Part shown: positions 17,827 to 26,190 of the stretch, piece by piece
Layout of the letters: the number at the start of each line of letters is the position of its first letter
Position numbering within the stretch: the first letter of the stretch is position 1
Assembly: GCA_934101225.1 (NCBI GenBank)
Contig: CAKOQK010000001.1
Coordinates: 1-64,000 of the forward strand
Length of the DNA: 64,000 nucleotides
Reading direction: 5' to 3'
DNA from: an uncultured Bacilli bacterium
Lineage (GTDB): Bacteria > Bacillota_I > Bacilli_A > RF39 > UBA660
Notes under the pieces: model-generated
What the model was told of the DNA's origin: nothing
The model's database searches: none
Seen by the model: the letters and a program-made list of their open reading frames with translations, nothing else
Program-made: the position numbers and the translations under genes

Positions 17827-19620
17827 TTATAGTCCTCCACCAGAACCAAATGAATCTAATTCCTCCTGAGTAAGGATTACATTAATACGCATTCTTCTAT
17901 TACCACAAACAAATAATGCTTCACCTTGACTATAAGTTTTTATACTTTCCTTTTCATTATCATTTAAATCAATTAATTTGGCTAAATCTTCAACTGCTTG
18001 CTTACGCAATCCCATTACCAAATAGTAAGATGCATTATCAAATATAGCTTTACCATGAACAAACACTTTAGGATCAGCAAAATCAGTTGGCTGTTGGGTA
18101 ATAATTATTGTACCTGTATTATATTTACGGCTTCTTCTTTGAACTTGAGCTAAGAATTCAGCACCAAGTTCATTTCCAGCGCCTAGTAAAACATGCGCTT
18201 CATCTACATACATAACCGTATTAGTAGATTTATCAAGACATAATCCCCATGCATATTTTAAAATATTAAAAAACAAAGCATTTCTAATATTAGCATCACT
18301 ATTCATAAGTTCCTTAATATTAAATACAATAAAATTACTATCAGTTTGCAAAGATGTGTGACCATTAAAATAATATCTTAATTCACCTATAAAAGGTCTA
18401 ATTCTAAGTTCAAGTCTTTCCATAACATCTTTTTCTCTAGTTGCTTCTGGCATTGATAATAGTTTTCCCTTAATTGTTGAATAAACATCATCAAAAGTTG
18501 GATAATCAGATGATTTAAAATTACTAAAATCAGTATTAAAGTCAATATTAAATCTCTTATACGTTTCTTGACATACTTCACTAAACATTTGCAAAACATC
18601 ATCTTCAATAGAGGGATAATAATATTTTAAAAATGCCTTAATTGATTGCAAAGTTCTAGTTAAAACAGAATATCCTGCTCCATCCTTTAATTCATCTTCA
18701 TCAGCATCCATTATTACTTCAAGTGGATTAATAAGACCATAAGCTCCACCTTTACCTAAATCGATAAAGTTTCCTCCAAAGTTTTTAGTCATTTCCTCTA
18801 ATTCGCCTTCTGGATCAATTGCAATTATTTTGCAATTATTCCTAATATGAGTTCTAAGTAAAAGTTTAGCAGATGTACTCTTACCACTTCCCGATGTTCC
18901 TAGTATAATTATGTTGGCATTATTACGATTATATTCTTTCTTCAATTGATATAAAAATTGATTAAATAAAACAACACCACCAGAGAAATCTACACCAAGT
19001 AATGTGCTAGATCCAGGATCCTTTATACTATCAAACACAAATGGATACATAGCAGCAATTGTCGGACTCGGAATAGGAATACCGACTCTATCTTCAATAT
19101 CTTGTTTAGGAAATATTGGCAACATTGATTTAAGAACCTTTTCTTGTTCAAACATCATAGGAATTCCCCTCATGCCCATACTATCTAAATAATTTCTAAC
19201 TTGCATCTTTTTATTTTCAAGCTCATCTTTAGTATCAGCAGTTATCATAATATGCATTTGAAAATCAAATATTTTAGCCTGAGTTGCAGCAAGCATTTGC
19301 GTAAATGCTTCTAGCGATTCATAATCTTGTCTTATTCTTTCTTGCAAAGTTCTATCATGTTCTTTTTGATATCTATCCTTTAAATCAACTAATTCTTTAT
19401 TAAGCATTTTAGTCATTGATGAAAATGGTATAGGTATATGTTTAACAACAATTTTTATTCCTGGAATACTTGTAATATTTGATAAATATCCAGGCATTAT
19501 TGTTTTAGGATAACTAATTACCGTTAAAATAGTTGCATATTTATCACTAATATAAAAATCATTAATATTAAATTTCATCCCCTTAGGAGCAATTTCACTT
19601 TTTAAATTAGCTCTACTCAT
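17827..19620 (-). CDS. VirB4-like ATPase, C-terminal part (split gene)
   Basis: A 597-residue VirB4/TraC/CagE-family ATPase lacking the usual N-terminal domain, which is encoded by the overlapping upstream gene. The residual N-terminal part (about 1-200) carries the family helices (KEHDRTLQERIRQDYESLEA). The motor has Walker A GTSGSGKSTSAK (about 240), IDPEGELEEM, Walker B MYVDEAHVLLG (about 475) and the RRSRKYNTGTIIITQQPTDF signature. VirB4 proteins power pilus assembly and substrate transport at the inner face of the membrane. The start ATG overlaps the upstream TAG (AATGAGTAG), so translation is coupled. The reading frame change between the two parts is clean and no decayed region is present. 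Confidence 0.9.
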   Translation of the reverse strand: MSRANLKSEIAPKGMKFNINDFYISDKYATILTVISYPKTIMPGYLSNITSIPGIKIVVKHIPIPFSSMTKMLNKELVDLKDRYQKEHDRTLQERIRQDYESLEAFTQMLAATQAKIFDFQMHIMITADTKDELENKKMQVRNYLDSMGMRGIPMMFEQEKVLKSMLPIFPKQDIEDRVGIPIPSPTIAAMYPFVFDSIKDPGSSTLLGVDFSGGVVLFNQFLYQLKKEYNRNNANIIILGTSGSGKSTSAKLLLRTHIRNNCKIIAIDPEGELEEMTKNFGGNFIDLGKGGAYGLINPLEVIMDADEDELKDGAGYSVLTRTLQSIKAFLKYYYPSIEDDVLQMFSEVCQETYKRFNIDFNTDFSNFKSSDYPTFDDVYSTIKGKLLSMPEATREKDVMERLELRIRPFIGELRYYFNGHTSLQTDSNFIVFNIKELMNSDANIRNALFFNILKYAWGLCLDKSTNTVMYVDEAHVLLGAGNELGAEFLAQVQRRSRKYNTGTIIITQQPTDFADPKVFVHGKAIFDNASYYLVMGLRKQAVEDLAKLIDLNDNEKESIKTYSQGEALFVCGNRRMRINVILTQEELDSFGSGGGL

Positions 19621-20167
19621 TAGTTATCACCGTCCCAAATTCATTCTTTAATCCACCATTTAAAAAATTTTGTAACAAAAATTTCAAATCTTCATCACTA
19701 GTTTTACTTGATATCAAGCCACTACTAGCAAGACCAGTAATTAGCTGTTGTACATGTTTATTTATTTTCTCTAAATCTTTATCTCTAAATAAAATATAAT
19801 ATTCAGTATCAACGACATTATATTGATTACTAGAAAACATTTCCGCTTTTTCAATATCTTCACTAATTAATTTTCTTACTGCTTGATTACTAGCATTATC
19901 AAAATCAAGTTGTAATTGTGATAAATACATTTTAATATCTACTGGTCTATCAGCAACCATAAGCCAAAATTCATAATCAATAGTACTATAAAAATTTCTT
20001 AAACTCATTATAATATTATTTTGGCTTTGATAATCTAAAATAAAGATATTTTTTGGTTCTACTTTGATTCCTGTAACCATCCATCCATTATCTAAATTAA
20101 TTATTCCATTACTAATTGACTTAACAGGAAGCCAATCTTCAGAATATTTATTTTGTGTCTTCGTCAT
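19613..20167 (-). CDS. VirB4-like protein, N-terminal part (split gene)
   Basis: 184 residues corresponding to the N-terminal domain of VirB4/TraE-type ATPases: SEDWLPVKSISNGIINLDNG at the start, MVTGIKVEPKNIF, then FWLMVADRPVDIKMYLSQ. It ends ITNE with TAG overlapping the start of the ATPase part by 8 nt. In most Gram-positive systems both parts form one chain of roughly 800 residues. The two pieces here add to 781, so this is a split version rather than a truncated one. Its start lies within the 3' end of the PrgI gene (20-nt overlap). Confidence 0.8.
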   Translation of the reverse strand: MTKTQNKYSEDWLPVKSISNGIINLDNGWMVTGIKVEPKNIFILDYQSQNNIIMSLRNFYSTIDYEFWLMVADRPVDIKMYLSQLQLDFDNASNQAVRKLISEDIEKAEMFSSNQYNVVDTEYYILFRDKDLEKINKHVQQLITGLASSGLISSKTSDEDLKFLLQNFLNGGLKNEFGTVITNE

Positions 20168-20468
20168 ATCGGATACACCAACCTTTCCAACGATACTCTT
20201 TTTGCTCTACAAAATAAGTCCAAATATTTTTTATAAATGTTCTAACATTATGTTGATTAGGAAGAGGAACGATTAAAAACACACAAACAAGCAATGGCAA
20301 CAATATTATAAAAGCCCCCATAAGCGTGTCAGCTTTAACAATAAATAAAAGTATTAACGTTATAGCCATTCCAGTTCCTCCAATAATTAAATCCGTAGCA
20401 TTAAACATTCCTAATATCAACATAGAATTTTTTGAATTAGCAGGTATCATATATTCATTATTTCCCAT
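20148..20468 (-). CDS. PrgI family membrane protein
   Basis: 106 residues with the typical PrgI layout: a short N-terminus ending in YMIPAN, two adjacent membrane spans (about 25-45 and 48-70), then a conserved amphipathic C-terminus (VPLPNQHNVRTFIKNIW, YRWKGW). PrgI proteins are VirB3-like partners of VirB4 in Gram-positive type IV secretion, usually encoded immediately upstream of virB4, as here. The start follows ATAGGAGGATAAATT. Confidence 0.85.
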   Translation of the reverse strand: MGNNEYMIPANSKNSMLILGMFNATDLIIGGTGMAITLILLFIVKADTLMGAFIILLPLLVCVFLIVPLPNQHNVRTFIKNIWTYFVEQKEYRWKGWCIRYDEDTK

Positions 20469-20479
20469 AATTTATCCTC

Positions 20480-22969
20480 CTATTTTTTATCTTTATCTAA
20501 GACAGCCTTTTTAATTTTATCCCATGCAAGATCTTCAGCTGATTTAGTTTTAACACCATCATTACTAATCTTTTCATTTTGAGCATATTCAGCATTATAT
20601 ACTTGATCAAGTGATCCATCAGCATTGTTTGTATGATCTCCTCTTATACGTCCTTCTTCGTAATTCATTACACCTTCAACAATCTTATTAGCAGCAGCCT
20701 CTCTAGCATCTGCCATTGTTCTTTTTTCAACCTCATCAATTTTAGCATCAAACATAGTTTTTTCCAATTCTTTTTGATAAGATTGTACTGCATCATCATA
20801 ATATTTATCGCCACTTTCTCCTCTAATTTTAGTTGCCATTTGTTCTTTTTCTTTAGTAATTTTTCCTTGAATATAGTTTTCTGCATCTGCAGCATTTGTA
20901 AATGAAATATTTGCAACACTATCACGTATTTTTTGTTCCATTTCAGGTGTAAATGAACTATTAACATCAGCATTTATTCTTTCAGTTACTTTTTGTTCTA
21001 ATTTTGCTTTAATAGATGGCTCGCTAACAATTGCATTAATTCCACCTTTACTTTCTATCTCAGCCTTTACAATTGCTTCTGTTTTATTTTTGGCTTCAAT
21101 TTTAACTTTATCATTAGCATCTTTATTTCCTGCTAACACAGATGAATTATATTCAGAAATAACACTTTCTCTAGATAAATAAGAATCTATTGCACGTTTT
21201 TCGTTTACATTAGAAGTTGTAGCAGATATTTGGCTAAGTTTTTCATTAATTTTAGCTTTACGTTCTTCGTCAGTGTAGTGAATTCCCTTGGCACTTTCTT
21301 CTGCTTCTATTGCTGTTTTTGCTTTATCATAAATTGGTGATTTATTCTTAAATTCAGCATTTTGATTTATATAGTCTGTGGCTTTCATACGTACTGAAGC
21401 AACATCATCTTTTCCTGGTATTTCATGTCCTATAGCTTTATTTCTGATTTCATCATTTCTAGCTTTGGCATGTTGTTTTACATTATCTTCATAGGCCTTG
21501 CCATATTTTTCATTTATCTGTGTTTCAATTGATTTATCACCAAAGAAACCTTGTTTTTTACCATAACCATATGTATTAGTGTATACACTTTCACCCTGAC
21601 TCTTAAATTGTTTTAAACCTCCACCACCGGCAAATCCTTTAGCGGCTCCTTGTTTTGCTGCTGCACCGACGGACATATTAGTCATTCCTTTGGCTGATTT
21701 TAATCCAAGTTTATTTCCAACCTTCATTGCAGCATTATTTCTTAATGCTGACCATGCACTTCCAGCAGCTCCTGCTGCTGCACCAATTCCTTTTCCCGCT
21801 AGAGCACCTGCTGCTGCTGCAGCACCACCAAGGATTGGTGCTCCAGTAAGTTTCTTAGCAATGTCTTTTGGCATGAATCCACCAACACCACTGCTAAGAT
21901 TTCCAGTAAGTTCTTCTAAAAGTTTCGGTGCTTCTTTTGCAAATAACAATACTCCAAATATCAGAACTAATTTTGTAAATAACATAACTATAGTAGATAC
22001 ATTACCAATTCCTGCAAACAATCCACCATTATTGCTATTAAATCCACTAACTAGTAATTCTATCATATACATTGAAAAATATATTGTAATAAGTCTTAAA
22101 AACAATGATAAATAAGTCTTAATTATATTACTTAGCCACTTTGAAAATACACCACCACTTGGTTTAGTAATTCTTAGCATGACAGGTATGGGTGCAATAA
22201 TTTGTAAAAATGCTAATTTAGCAACTCTTATTCCTACATCAAAAGCATAAGATATAAACATCAATAATGCTATAACACCACCTATAGTTGAAACTATGGG
22301 TAAAAATTCCATTGTAGGATTTTTACTAGTTAATCCATCTTCTAATTTAGAATCCCATATAAAACTACCAACATTTTCAACTACTCCTGTCGCATATGCA
22401 TCAACGAAATCAGAACAAGAACTTGATAAAGAACTATCATTTTTACATTCTTCATAAGAAACTGCTTCTCCATCAGTAGTAATAGGATGATAAAACGTAG
22501 CATATATCATAGTAGAAACATTATTTCCCATTGTTTTAGGTTCTGAAGAACTAACTTCATCACTTCCTAAAATCATTTGTTCTATAACACGAGAATCAAT
22601 AATATCATTTTGTAAGATACTCATATATTTAAAAATTGGAGGAAGTACCGTTATAATAATTACAGAAATAACAAAGCCTTTAAATATTCCCTGAATAGAT
22701 TTATCTCCTCCACTAGATGCTTTATCCGGATTTATTATAAGAAGAATTATATTATAAGCAACTACAAAAAGCATTGCTATTCCTAAAATAGTATAAACTC
22801 TTTCAGTTAATGCCCCAATTTGATCTGAAGAATCATTATATAAACTAATTTTACTTACTGCAATAAAAACTTGATAAAAAGTAGAAATTAATGAATAAAA
22901 TATACCATCTATTAAAAAACAAAGTCCATAAAACGCAGTCTTTAAAAATTTAGCTATTGCAAACAACAT
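20480..22969 (-). CDS. VirB6/TrbL-like polytopic channel protein with long coiled C-terminus
   Basis: 829 residues. The N-terminal 360 contain several membrane spans (for example YTILGIAMLFVVAYNIILL, GIFKGFVISVIIITVLPPIF, VIALLMFISYAFDVGIRVAK), with KLAFLQIIAPIPVMLRI typical of TrbL/VirB6 proteins of Gram-positive elements. Residues about 375-440 are Gly/Ala-rich. The last 390 residues are charged, helical and probably cytoplasmic, with Lys/Glu/Ala/Asn composition. It lies between PrgI and the VirB2-like genes, the normal place for the channel protein. The ribosome binding site is GAAGGTGAT. Confidence 0.85.
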   Translation of the reverse strand: MLFAIAKFLKTAFYGLCFLIDGIFYSLISTFYQVFIAVSKISLYNDSSDQIGALTERVYTILGIAMLFVVAYNIILLIINPDKASSGGDKSIQGIFKGFVISVIIITVLPPIFKYMSILQNDIIDSRVIEQMILGSDEVSSSEPKTMGNNVSTMIYATFYHPITTDGEAVSYEECKNDSSLSSSCSDFVDAYATGVVENVGSFIWDSKLEDGLTSKNPTMEFLPIVSTIGGVIALLMFISYAFDVGIRVAKLAFLQIIAPIPVMLRITKPSGGVFSKWLSNIIKTYLSLFLRLITIYFSMYMIELLVSGFNSNNGGLFAGIGNVSTIVMLFTKLVLIFGVLLFAKEAPKLLEELTGNLSSGVGGFMPKDIAKKLTGAPILGGAAAAAGALAGKGIGAAAGAAGSAWSALRNNAAMKVGNKLGLKSAKGMTNMSVGAAAKQGAAKGFAGGGGLKQFKSQGESVYTNTYGYGKKQGFFGDKSIETQINEKYGKAYEDNVKQHAKARNDEIRNKAIGHEIPGKDDVASVRMKATDYINQNAEFKNKSPIYDKAKTAIEAEESAKGIHYTDEERKAKINEKLSQISATTSNVNEKRAIDSYLSRESVISEYNSSVLAGNKDANDKVKIEAKNKTEAIVKAEIESKGGINAIVSEPSIKAKLEQKVTERINADVNSSFTPEMEQKIRDSVANISFTNAADAENYIQGKITKEKEQMATKIRGESGDKYYDDAVQSYQKELEKTMFDAKIDEVEKRTMADAREAAANKIVEGVMNYEEGRIRGDHTNNADGSLDQVYNAEYAQNEKISNDGVKTKSAEDLAWDKIKKAVLDKDKK

Positions 22970-22988
22970 ATAATCACCTTCTTCTTTA

Positions 22989-23375
22989 TTAATTAATACA
23001 AGTTCCCGTACCTGGATAAACTAAATTCAATATTAAATTTAAAATAACAGGTAATAGATATAAAACAACAACTAATATTAATCTAGTTCCAAATTTTTTT
23101 CCCGCCTTTTGCAATCCTTCGGCTGCTTTACTAGTAATTGCACCTACAAATTCATAAGAAGAAAGAGCAAGAGTTAAAATTGGTGCAACAATCTTAAAAG
23201 CTTTAAAAATATATTGTAAATCATCTTTAAATTTACCTAAACTACTACAATTTGAATTTTCACTTGTTGTACTTGTACTAGCCTTCGTTGTAGTTGTTGC
23301 ATCAACTTGAATAACAGAAAAAATAGTCATTCCCATTAATATTAGTAGCAATATATTAATAATGTTTTTCTTCAT
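22989..23375 (-). CDS. VirB2-like two-span pilin or channel subunit (paralogue 1)
   Basis: About 128 residues from ATG 23375; an upstream start would add eight residues without a better ribosome binding site. It has a signal-like segment at the N-terminus, a Thr/Ser-rich stretch, then two membrane spans (APILTLALSSYEFVGAI and LILVVVLYLLPVILNLIL) separated by a basic loop (GLQKAGKKFGTR), ending YPGTGTCIN. The layout resembles VirB2/TrbC pilins of Gram-positive type IV systems and is shared with two other genes in the locus (23464-23796 and 25810-26190). A terminator at 23422-23446 sits just upstream, so expression may be uncoupled from the preceding genes. Confidence 0.6.
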   Translation of the reverse strand: MKKNIINILLLILMGMTIFSVIQVDATTTTKASTSTTSENSNCSSLGKFKDDLQYIFKAFKIVAPILTLALSSYEFVGAITSKAAEGLQKAGKKFGTRLILVVVLYLLPVILNLILNLVYPGTGTCIN

Positions 23376-23421
23376 AAATATCAATCCATTCAATATCATT
23401 TTTCATAAAAAATTATATCAT

Positions 23422-23446
23422 AAAAAAAAACAACAGTAAAGTTGTT
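23422..23446 (-). terminator. Intra-locus terminator
   Basis: ACAAC/GTTGT stem followed on the minus strand by nine T. It separates the second VirB2-like gene from the first and may set different subunit levels. Confidence 0.55.
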
Positions 23447-23463
23447 ATTTTAATTCCATTTTA

Positions 23464-23796
23464 TTATTCTTGACATTCACTTGGATGCAATAAACATTTT
23501 TGACAAGTTGACCATCCTAATGAGGTTTGTGCTTCTTGGAATCCAGCTACTAAACCAAAAATCCAAATAACTAATGATGGTATTAAATATATAATTAATC
23601 CGGCAACTATTCTCATAGCTAAAGACTTAGCACTCTTTTTAATATCATCATCCTTGCTTCCAGTAACGGCTTTTCCTAAATCAAAAACCCCAAATACAAT
23701 GATAATTATTGGAATAACCAATTTAAATATTAATAAAATCCATCCTACTATTTGCATAATATCTTTTGCATTTTCGCAAAATCCAGCCATGTTCAT
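23464..23796 (-). CDS. VirB2-like two-span pilin or channel subunit (paralogue 2)
   Basis: The start is ATG 23796, preceded by AAAGGAGAAGATTTAT; longer frames lack a ribosome binding site. It encodes 110 residues: two membrane spans (IVGWILLIFKLVIPIIIIVFG and IVAGLIIYLIPSLVIWIFG) separated by a loop with FDLGKAVTG and SKDDDIKKSAKSLAMR. The tail is Cys-rich (CQKCLLHPSECQE). The loop and tail are closely matched by the paralogue at 25810-26190 (SLDIYKTVTSGK, CINCIDNPSNCK), so both descend from one gene. The C-terminal C-x2-C-x5-C pattern suggests a disulphide-linked or metal-binding extracellular tip. Confidence 0.6.
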   Translation of the reverse strand: MNMAGFCENAKDIMQIVGWILLIFKLVIPIIIIVFGVFDLGKAVTGSKDDDIKKSAKSLAMRIVAGLIIYLIPSLVIWIFGLVAGFQEAQTSLGWSTCQKCLLHPSECQE

Positions 23797-23888
23797 ATAA
23801 ATCTTCTCCTTTACATCTAAAATCATTATATTTAATTTTTTTAAATATGTCAATTTTTATCTCTTTATTTTTTATAATATTTATAATT

Positions 23889-24935
23889 TTATTTCTTTTC
23901 TTGCTTATCAAAGCCTAATTTAATCAATAATTTATCAACAGATAGCAATCTTTCTTTACGTTCATCAAAATTTATTAAATTATAAAAAACTTTGATACCT
24001 GTTTGTCTTTCAAAATAATTTATTTCATCATCTTGTAAAGCACTTCTATTTAAGACAATTTTTTTTCCTTCAATTTTTTCCATAAAATATGAAATATTAT
24101 TAATGCATTTTGATAATCTTATTATCCCAGGCTCTAATAAATATATTATGTCATCACATAAGTGATCCTTATCCTCAAAATAATTTAAATCAATGATAAT
24201 AACTTGAATATCTTTTAAATTTTTTTCTATATTTAATTTAGTTTCTAAATAATCTATATAATACAATATATTAGGATTTCTAAAATACAAACTATCATGT
24301 CCATTAATTTCAATACCTTTTACATTATAATTTAATGATAACTGCTTTACCATTTGACTCATAAGTGTTGTTGCTCCAGCACCTTCAGACAAATTTTGAA
24401 CTCCAATAATAATTTGTTTATTATTACTTTTAGCACTATTAGTTTGTTGTTCCGTTTGATTTATATTATTATTTGTAACACCATAAATAGATTGATCTGT
24501 ATGATTTATGCTATTTGTAGTACTACTATTTTCTGTTAAAACACTAGTAAACGTATCAGTTTTAAGATATTTTTTAACATCATCATAAGTGTTTGATCTA
24601 TCAATTAAATAACTAATTCCCTGTGCATTTTTTGTAAAATTATAAAAACCATTATTAATTAAATCAGATATAAACTTATTATCATTACAATAATCATTAT
24701 CATCCAAAAGTAAAATTACTTTGTCTTTCCCAAAGTAATTTAATACATCAAATAAATTTGAACTTACGATAAAATTTTTAATTGCAGTTATATCTATAAT
24801 TACTCTATTAAAATAAAAATTCACTAATTCACTTTTTAAATCATCAACACTAAATTCACCATGAAGCGTTTTAATAATATCAATATTTAATGAATTAATA
24901 ACATTTATATTTTTATTTACAATTACTAAATTCAT
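23889..24935 (-). CDS. TadZ/CpaE-like protein with degenerate P-loop
   Basis: 348 residues. The N-terminal 125 resemble a receiver-like domain (IIDITAIKN, DKVILLLDDND) joined by a Ser/Thr/Asn-rich linker to a MinD/ParA-like half (IIIGVQNLSEGAGATTL at about 176-192, IIIDLNYFED, KIVLNRS). This two-domain plan is that of TadZ/CpaE, which localises Tad pilus machinery at the pole. The deviant Walker A (KGGxGKT in active members) reads SEGAGATTL, without either Lys, so ATP hydrolysis is doubtful; several TadZ proteins are also degenerate. It sits beside Flp-like and TadE-like genes but no TadA, TadB or TadC gene is in the window. The ribosome binding site is AAGGTGAT. Confidence 0.6.
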   Translation of the reverse strand: MNLVIVNKNINVINSLNIDIIKTLHGEFSVDDLKSELVNFYFNRVIIDITAIKNFIVSSNLFDVLNYFGKDKVILLLDDNDYCNDNKFISDLINNGFYNFTKNAQGISYLIDRSNTYDDVKKYLKTDTFTSVLTENSSTTNSINHTDQSIYGVTNNNINQTEQQTNSAKSNNKQIIIGVQNLSEGAGATTLMSQMVKQLSLNYNVKGIEINGHDSLYFRNPNILYYIDYLETKLNIEKNLKDIQVIIIDLNYFEDKDHLCDDIIYLLEPGIIRLSKCINNISYFMEKIEGKKIVLNRSALQDDEINYFERQTGIKVFYNLINFDERKERLLSVDKLLIKLGFDKQEKK

Positions 24936-24944
24936 TTAATCACC

Positions 24945-25427
24945 TTAATCTTTTGCAAAATATACAGCTTTTGTTTCACCAGTTACAGGAAATGTAAACA
25001 TATTATCAAGTATTGGAATATCAAATTTAAAGAACACAGTAACTCGATAATATTTTCTTGATAAAACTTTATCATCTACTTTTCTAGTGTATACACAATA
25101 TTTATATTTACCAGAGGTTGAATTTTGTTGTTCATATCCTTTAAGCTGTCCATATGATTGGGTATCATCATCTTTATAATCGCCATAATCAATATCCACT
25201 TTAGAACATTCTCCATAAACATAATATCCTGTATTATTAAGATAATTTCTTATTTTCTCCTGAGCCGCATCTGTAAGACCTTCATTTTCTTCAATTATGG
25301 AAATAATTCCATTTTTTACTTTAAAGGCCTTTGAATAATTTACTGATAATGCTAAATAACTAGTAAACAAAACAATAAATACAATTACAATCCCAACTAT
25401 CCAAGTTCCACCAATTGATTCTCTCAT
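24945..25427 (-). CDS. TadE/pilin-like single-span protein
   Basis: 160 residues. A very short N-terminus (MRESIGG) is followed by one span (TWIVGIVIVFIVLFTSYLAL), and then an extracytoplasmic domain with Cys near 72 and 113 and a final PVTGETKAVYF. The plan, small size and location next to a Flp-like pilin and a TadZ-like protein suggest a TadE/TadF-type minor pilin. The ribosome binding site is weak (TTTGGTAAA), consistent with coupling to the upstream gene 17 nt away. Confidence 0.5.
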   Translation of the reverse strand: MRESIGGTWIVGIVIVFIVLFTSYLALSVNYSKAFKVKNGIISIIEENEGLTDAAQEKIRNYLNNTGYYVYGECSKVDIDYGDYKDDDTQSYGQLKGYEQQNSTSGKYKYCVYTRKVDDKVLSRKYYRVTVFFKFDIPILDNMFTFPVTGETKAVYFAKD

Positions 25428-25443
25428 GCATTTTTACCAAATA

Positions 25444-25719
25444 TTATTTGCCAGTACCAGTATTTGTTCCTGTACTTCCATCACTATCACATGGACATGA
25501 AACTTTGTTTTGTAAAACCTTACCATCATCATCTAAAACATTACACGATGCAGTACCATTATTGCATGAATCGCAATTGAATTTACTCATACATTGAGTT
25601 TGCGTCTTTAGTGCAGCCTTAATTCTTGGTAAAACAATTATAGAAAAAACACTAGCAATAGCTGCAATAGCAACAACTGTGATAGCAGTCATACTTAATT
25701 CTCCTGATGCTTCTTTCAT
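25444..25719 (-). CDS. Flp-like small pilin
   Basis: 91 residues behind a strong ribosome binding site (AAAGGAGGAATTTATAT). A short N-terminus with Glu (MKEASGELS) leads into a hydrophobic helix (MTAITVVAIAAIASVFSII), then a Cys-rich region (CMSKFNCDSCNNGTASCNV, later SCPCDSDG) and a Gly/Thr tail. The helix resembles Flp-type IVb pilins, although those are usually shorter and lack the Cys-rich part. The strong start site and the terminator just upstream suggest a highly expressed structural subunit. Confidence 0.5.
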   Translation of the reverse strand: MKEASGELSMTAITVVAIAAIASVFSIIVLPRIKAALKTQTQCMSKFNCDSCNNGTASCNVLDDDGKVLQNKVSCPCDSDGSTGTNTGTGK

Positions 25720-25759
25720 ATATAAATTCCTCCTTTATTTTATATTTTTATTATATATC

Positions 25760-25798
25760 AAAAAAAATAAACTATCAATATAATTTGACAGTTTATTT
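25760..25798 (-). terminator. Terminator between a VirB2-like gene and the Flp-like pilin gene
   Basis: A roughly 14-bp stem (AAATAAACTGTCAA with TTGATAGTTTATTT, one G-U pair), followed on the minus strand by a T run. Confidence 0.75.
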
Positions 25799-25809
25799 GC
25801 ACTAATAAA

Positions 25810-26190
25810 TTATTTACAATTACTTGGATTATCTATACAATTAATACATATCTGATAATCAGCATTATCTTCACCAAAACTATTAATAACTAATCTTAAA
25901 ATAGTTGGAATAAAGAAAACAATTAAACCTATAATAAGTCTTTTTCCTAAAATAAGCAAATTTTTCTTTAGATCATCTAATTTACCACTAGTTACAGTTT
26001 TATATATATCCAAGGATCCTACTATAATTATAAATATAGGAACACATAATCTTATAATTAGTAAAAAAACAGATAATAATTGTAAGGTTTTAGAAAAATC
26101 CTGACAAAAATTTTGAGCAACGTATTCATCAGCATAAACATTAAATGTACTAAATACAATAAATTTAGAAATTAAATTACTCATAATCAT
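25810..26190 (-). CDS. VirB2-like two-span pilin or channel subunit (paralogue 3)
   Basis: About 126 residues from ATG 26190, nine bases after AAGGAGG; this ribosome binding site lies in the last codons of the upstream gene. It has a signal-like start, then two spans (LLSVFLLIIRLCVPIFIIIVG and LIIGLIVFFIPTILRLVI) with the loop SLDIYKTVTSGKLDDLKKN and a Cys tail CINCIDNPSNCK. It is the closest relative of the gene at 23464-23796. It is the first of the three VirB2-like genes in transcription order. Confidence 0.6.
   Translation of the reverse strand: MIMSNLISKFIVFSTFNVYADEYVAQNFCQDFSKTLQLLSVFLLIIRLCVPIFIIIVGSLDIYKTVTSGKLDDLKKNLLILGKRLIIGLIVFFIPTILRLVINSFGEDNADYQICINCIDNPSNCK

Noticed and set aside
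21690..22115. Ala/Pro-rich open frame on the plus strand
   Set aside because: It is the antisense of the Gly/Ala-rich part of the VirB6-like gene and lacks a ribosome binding site.
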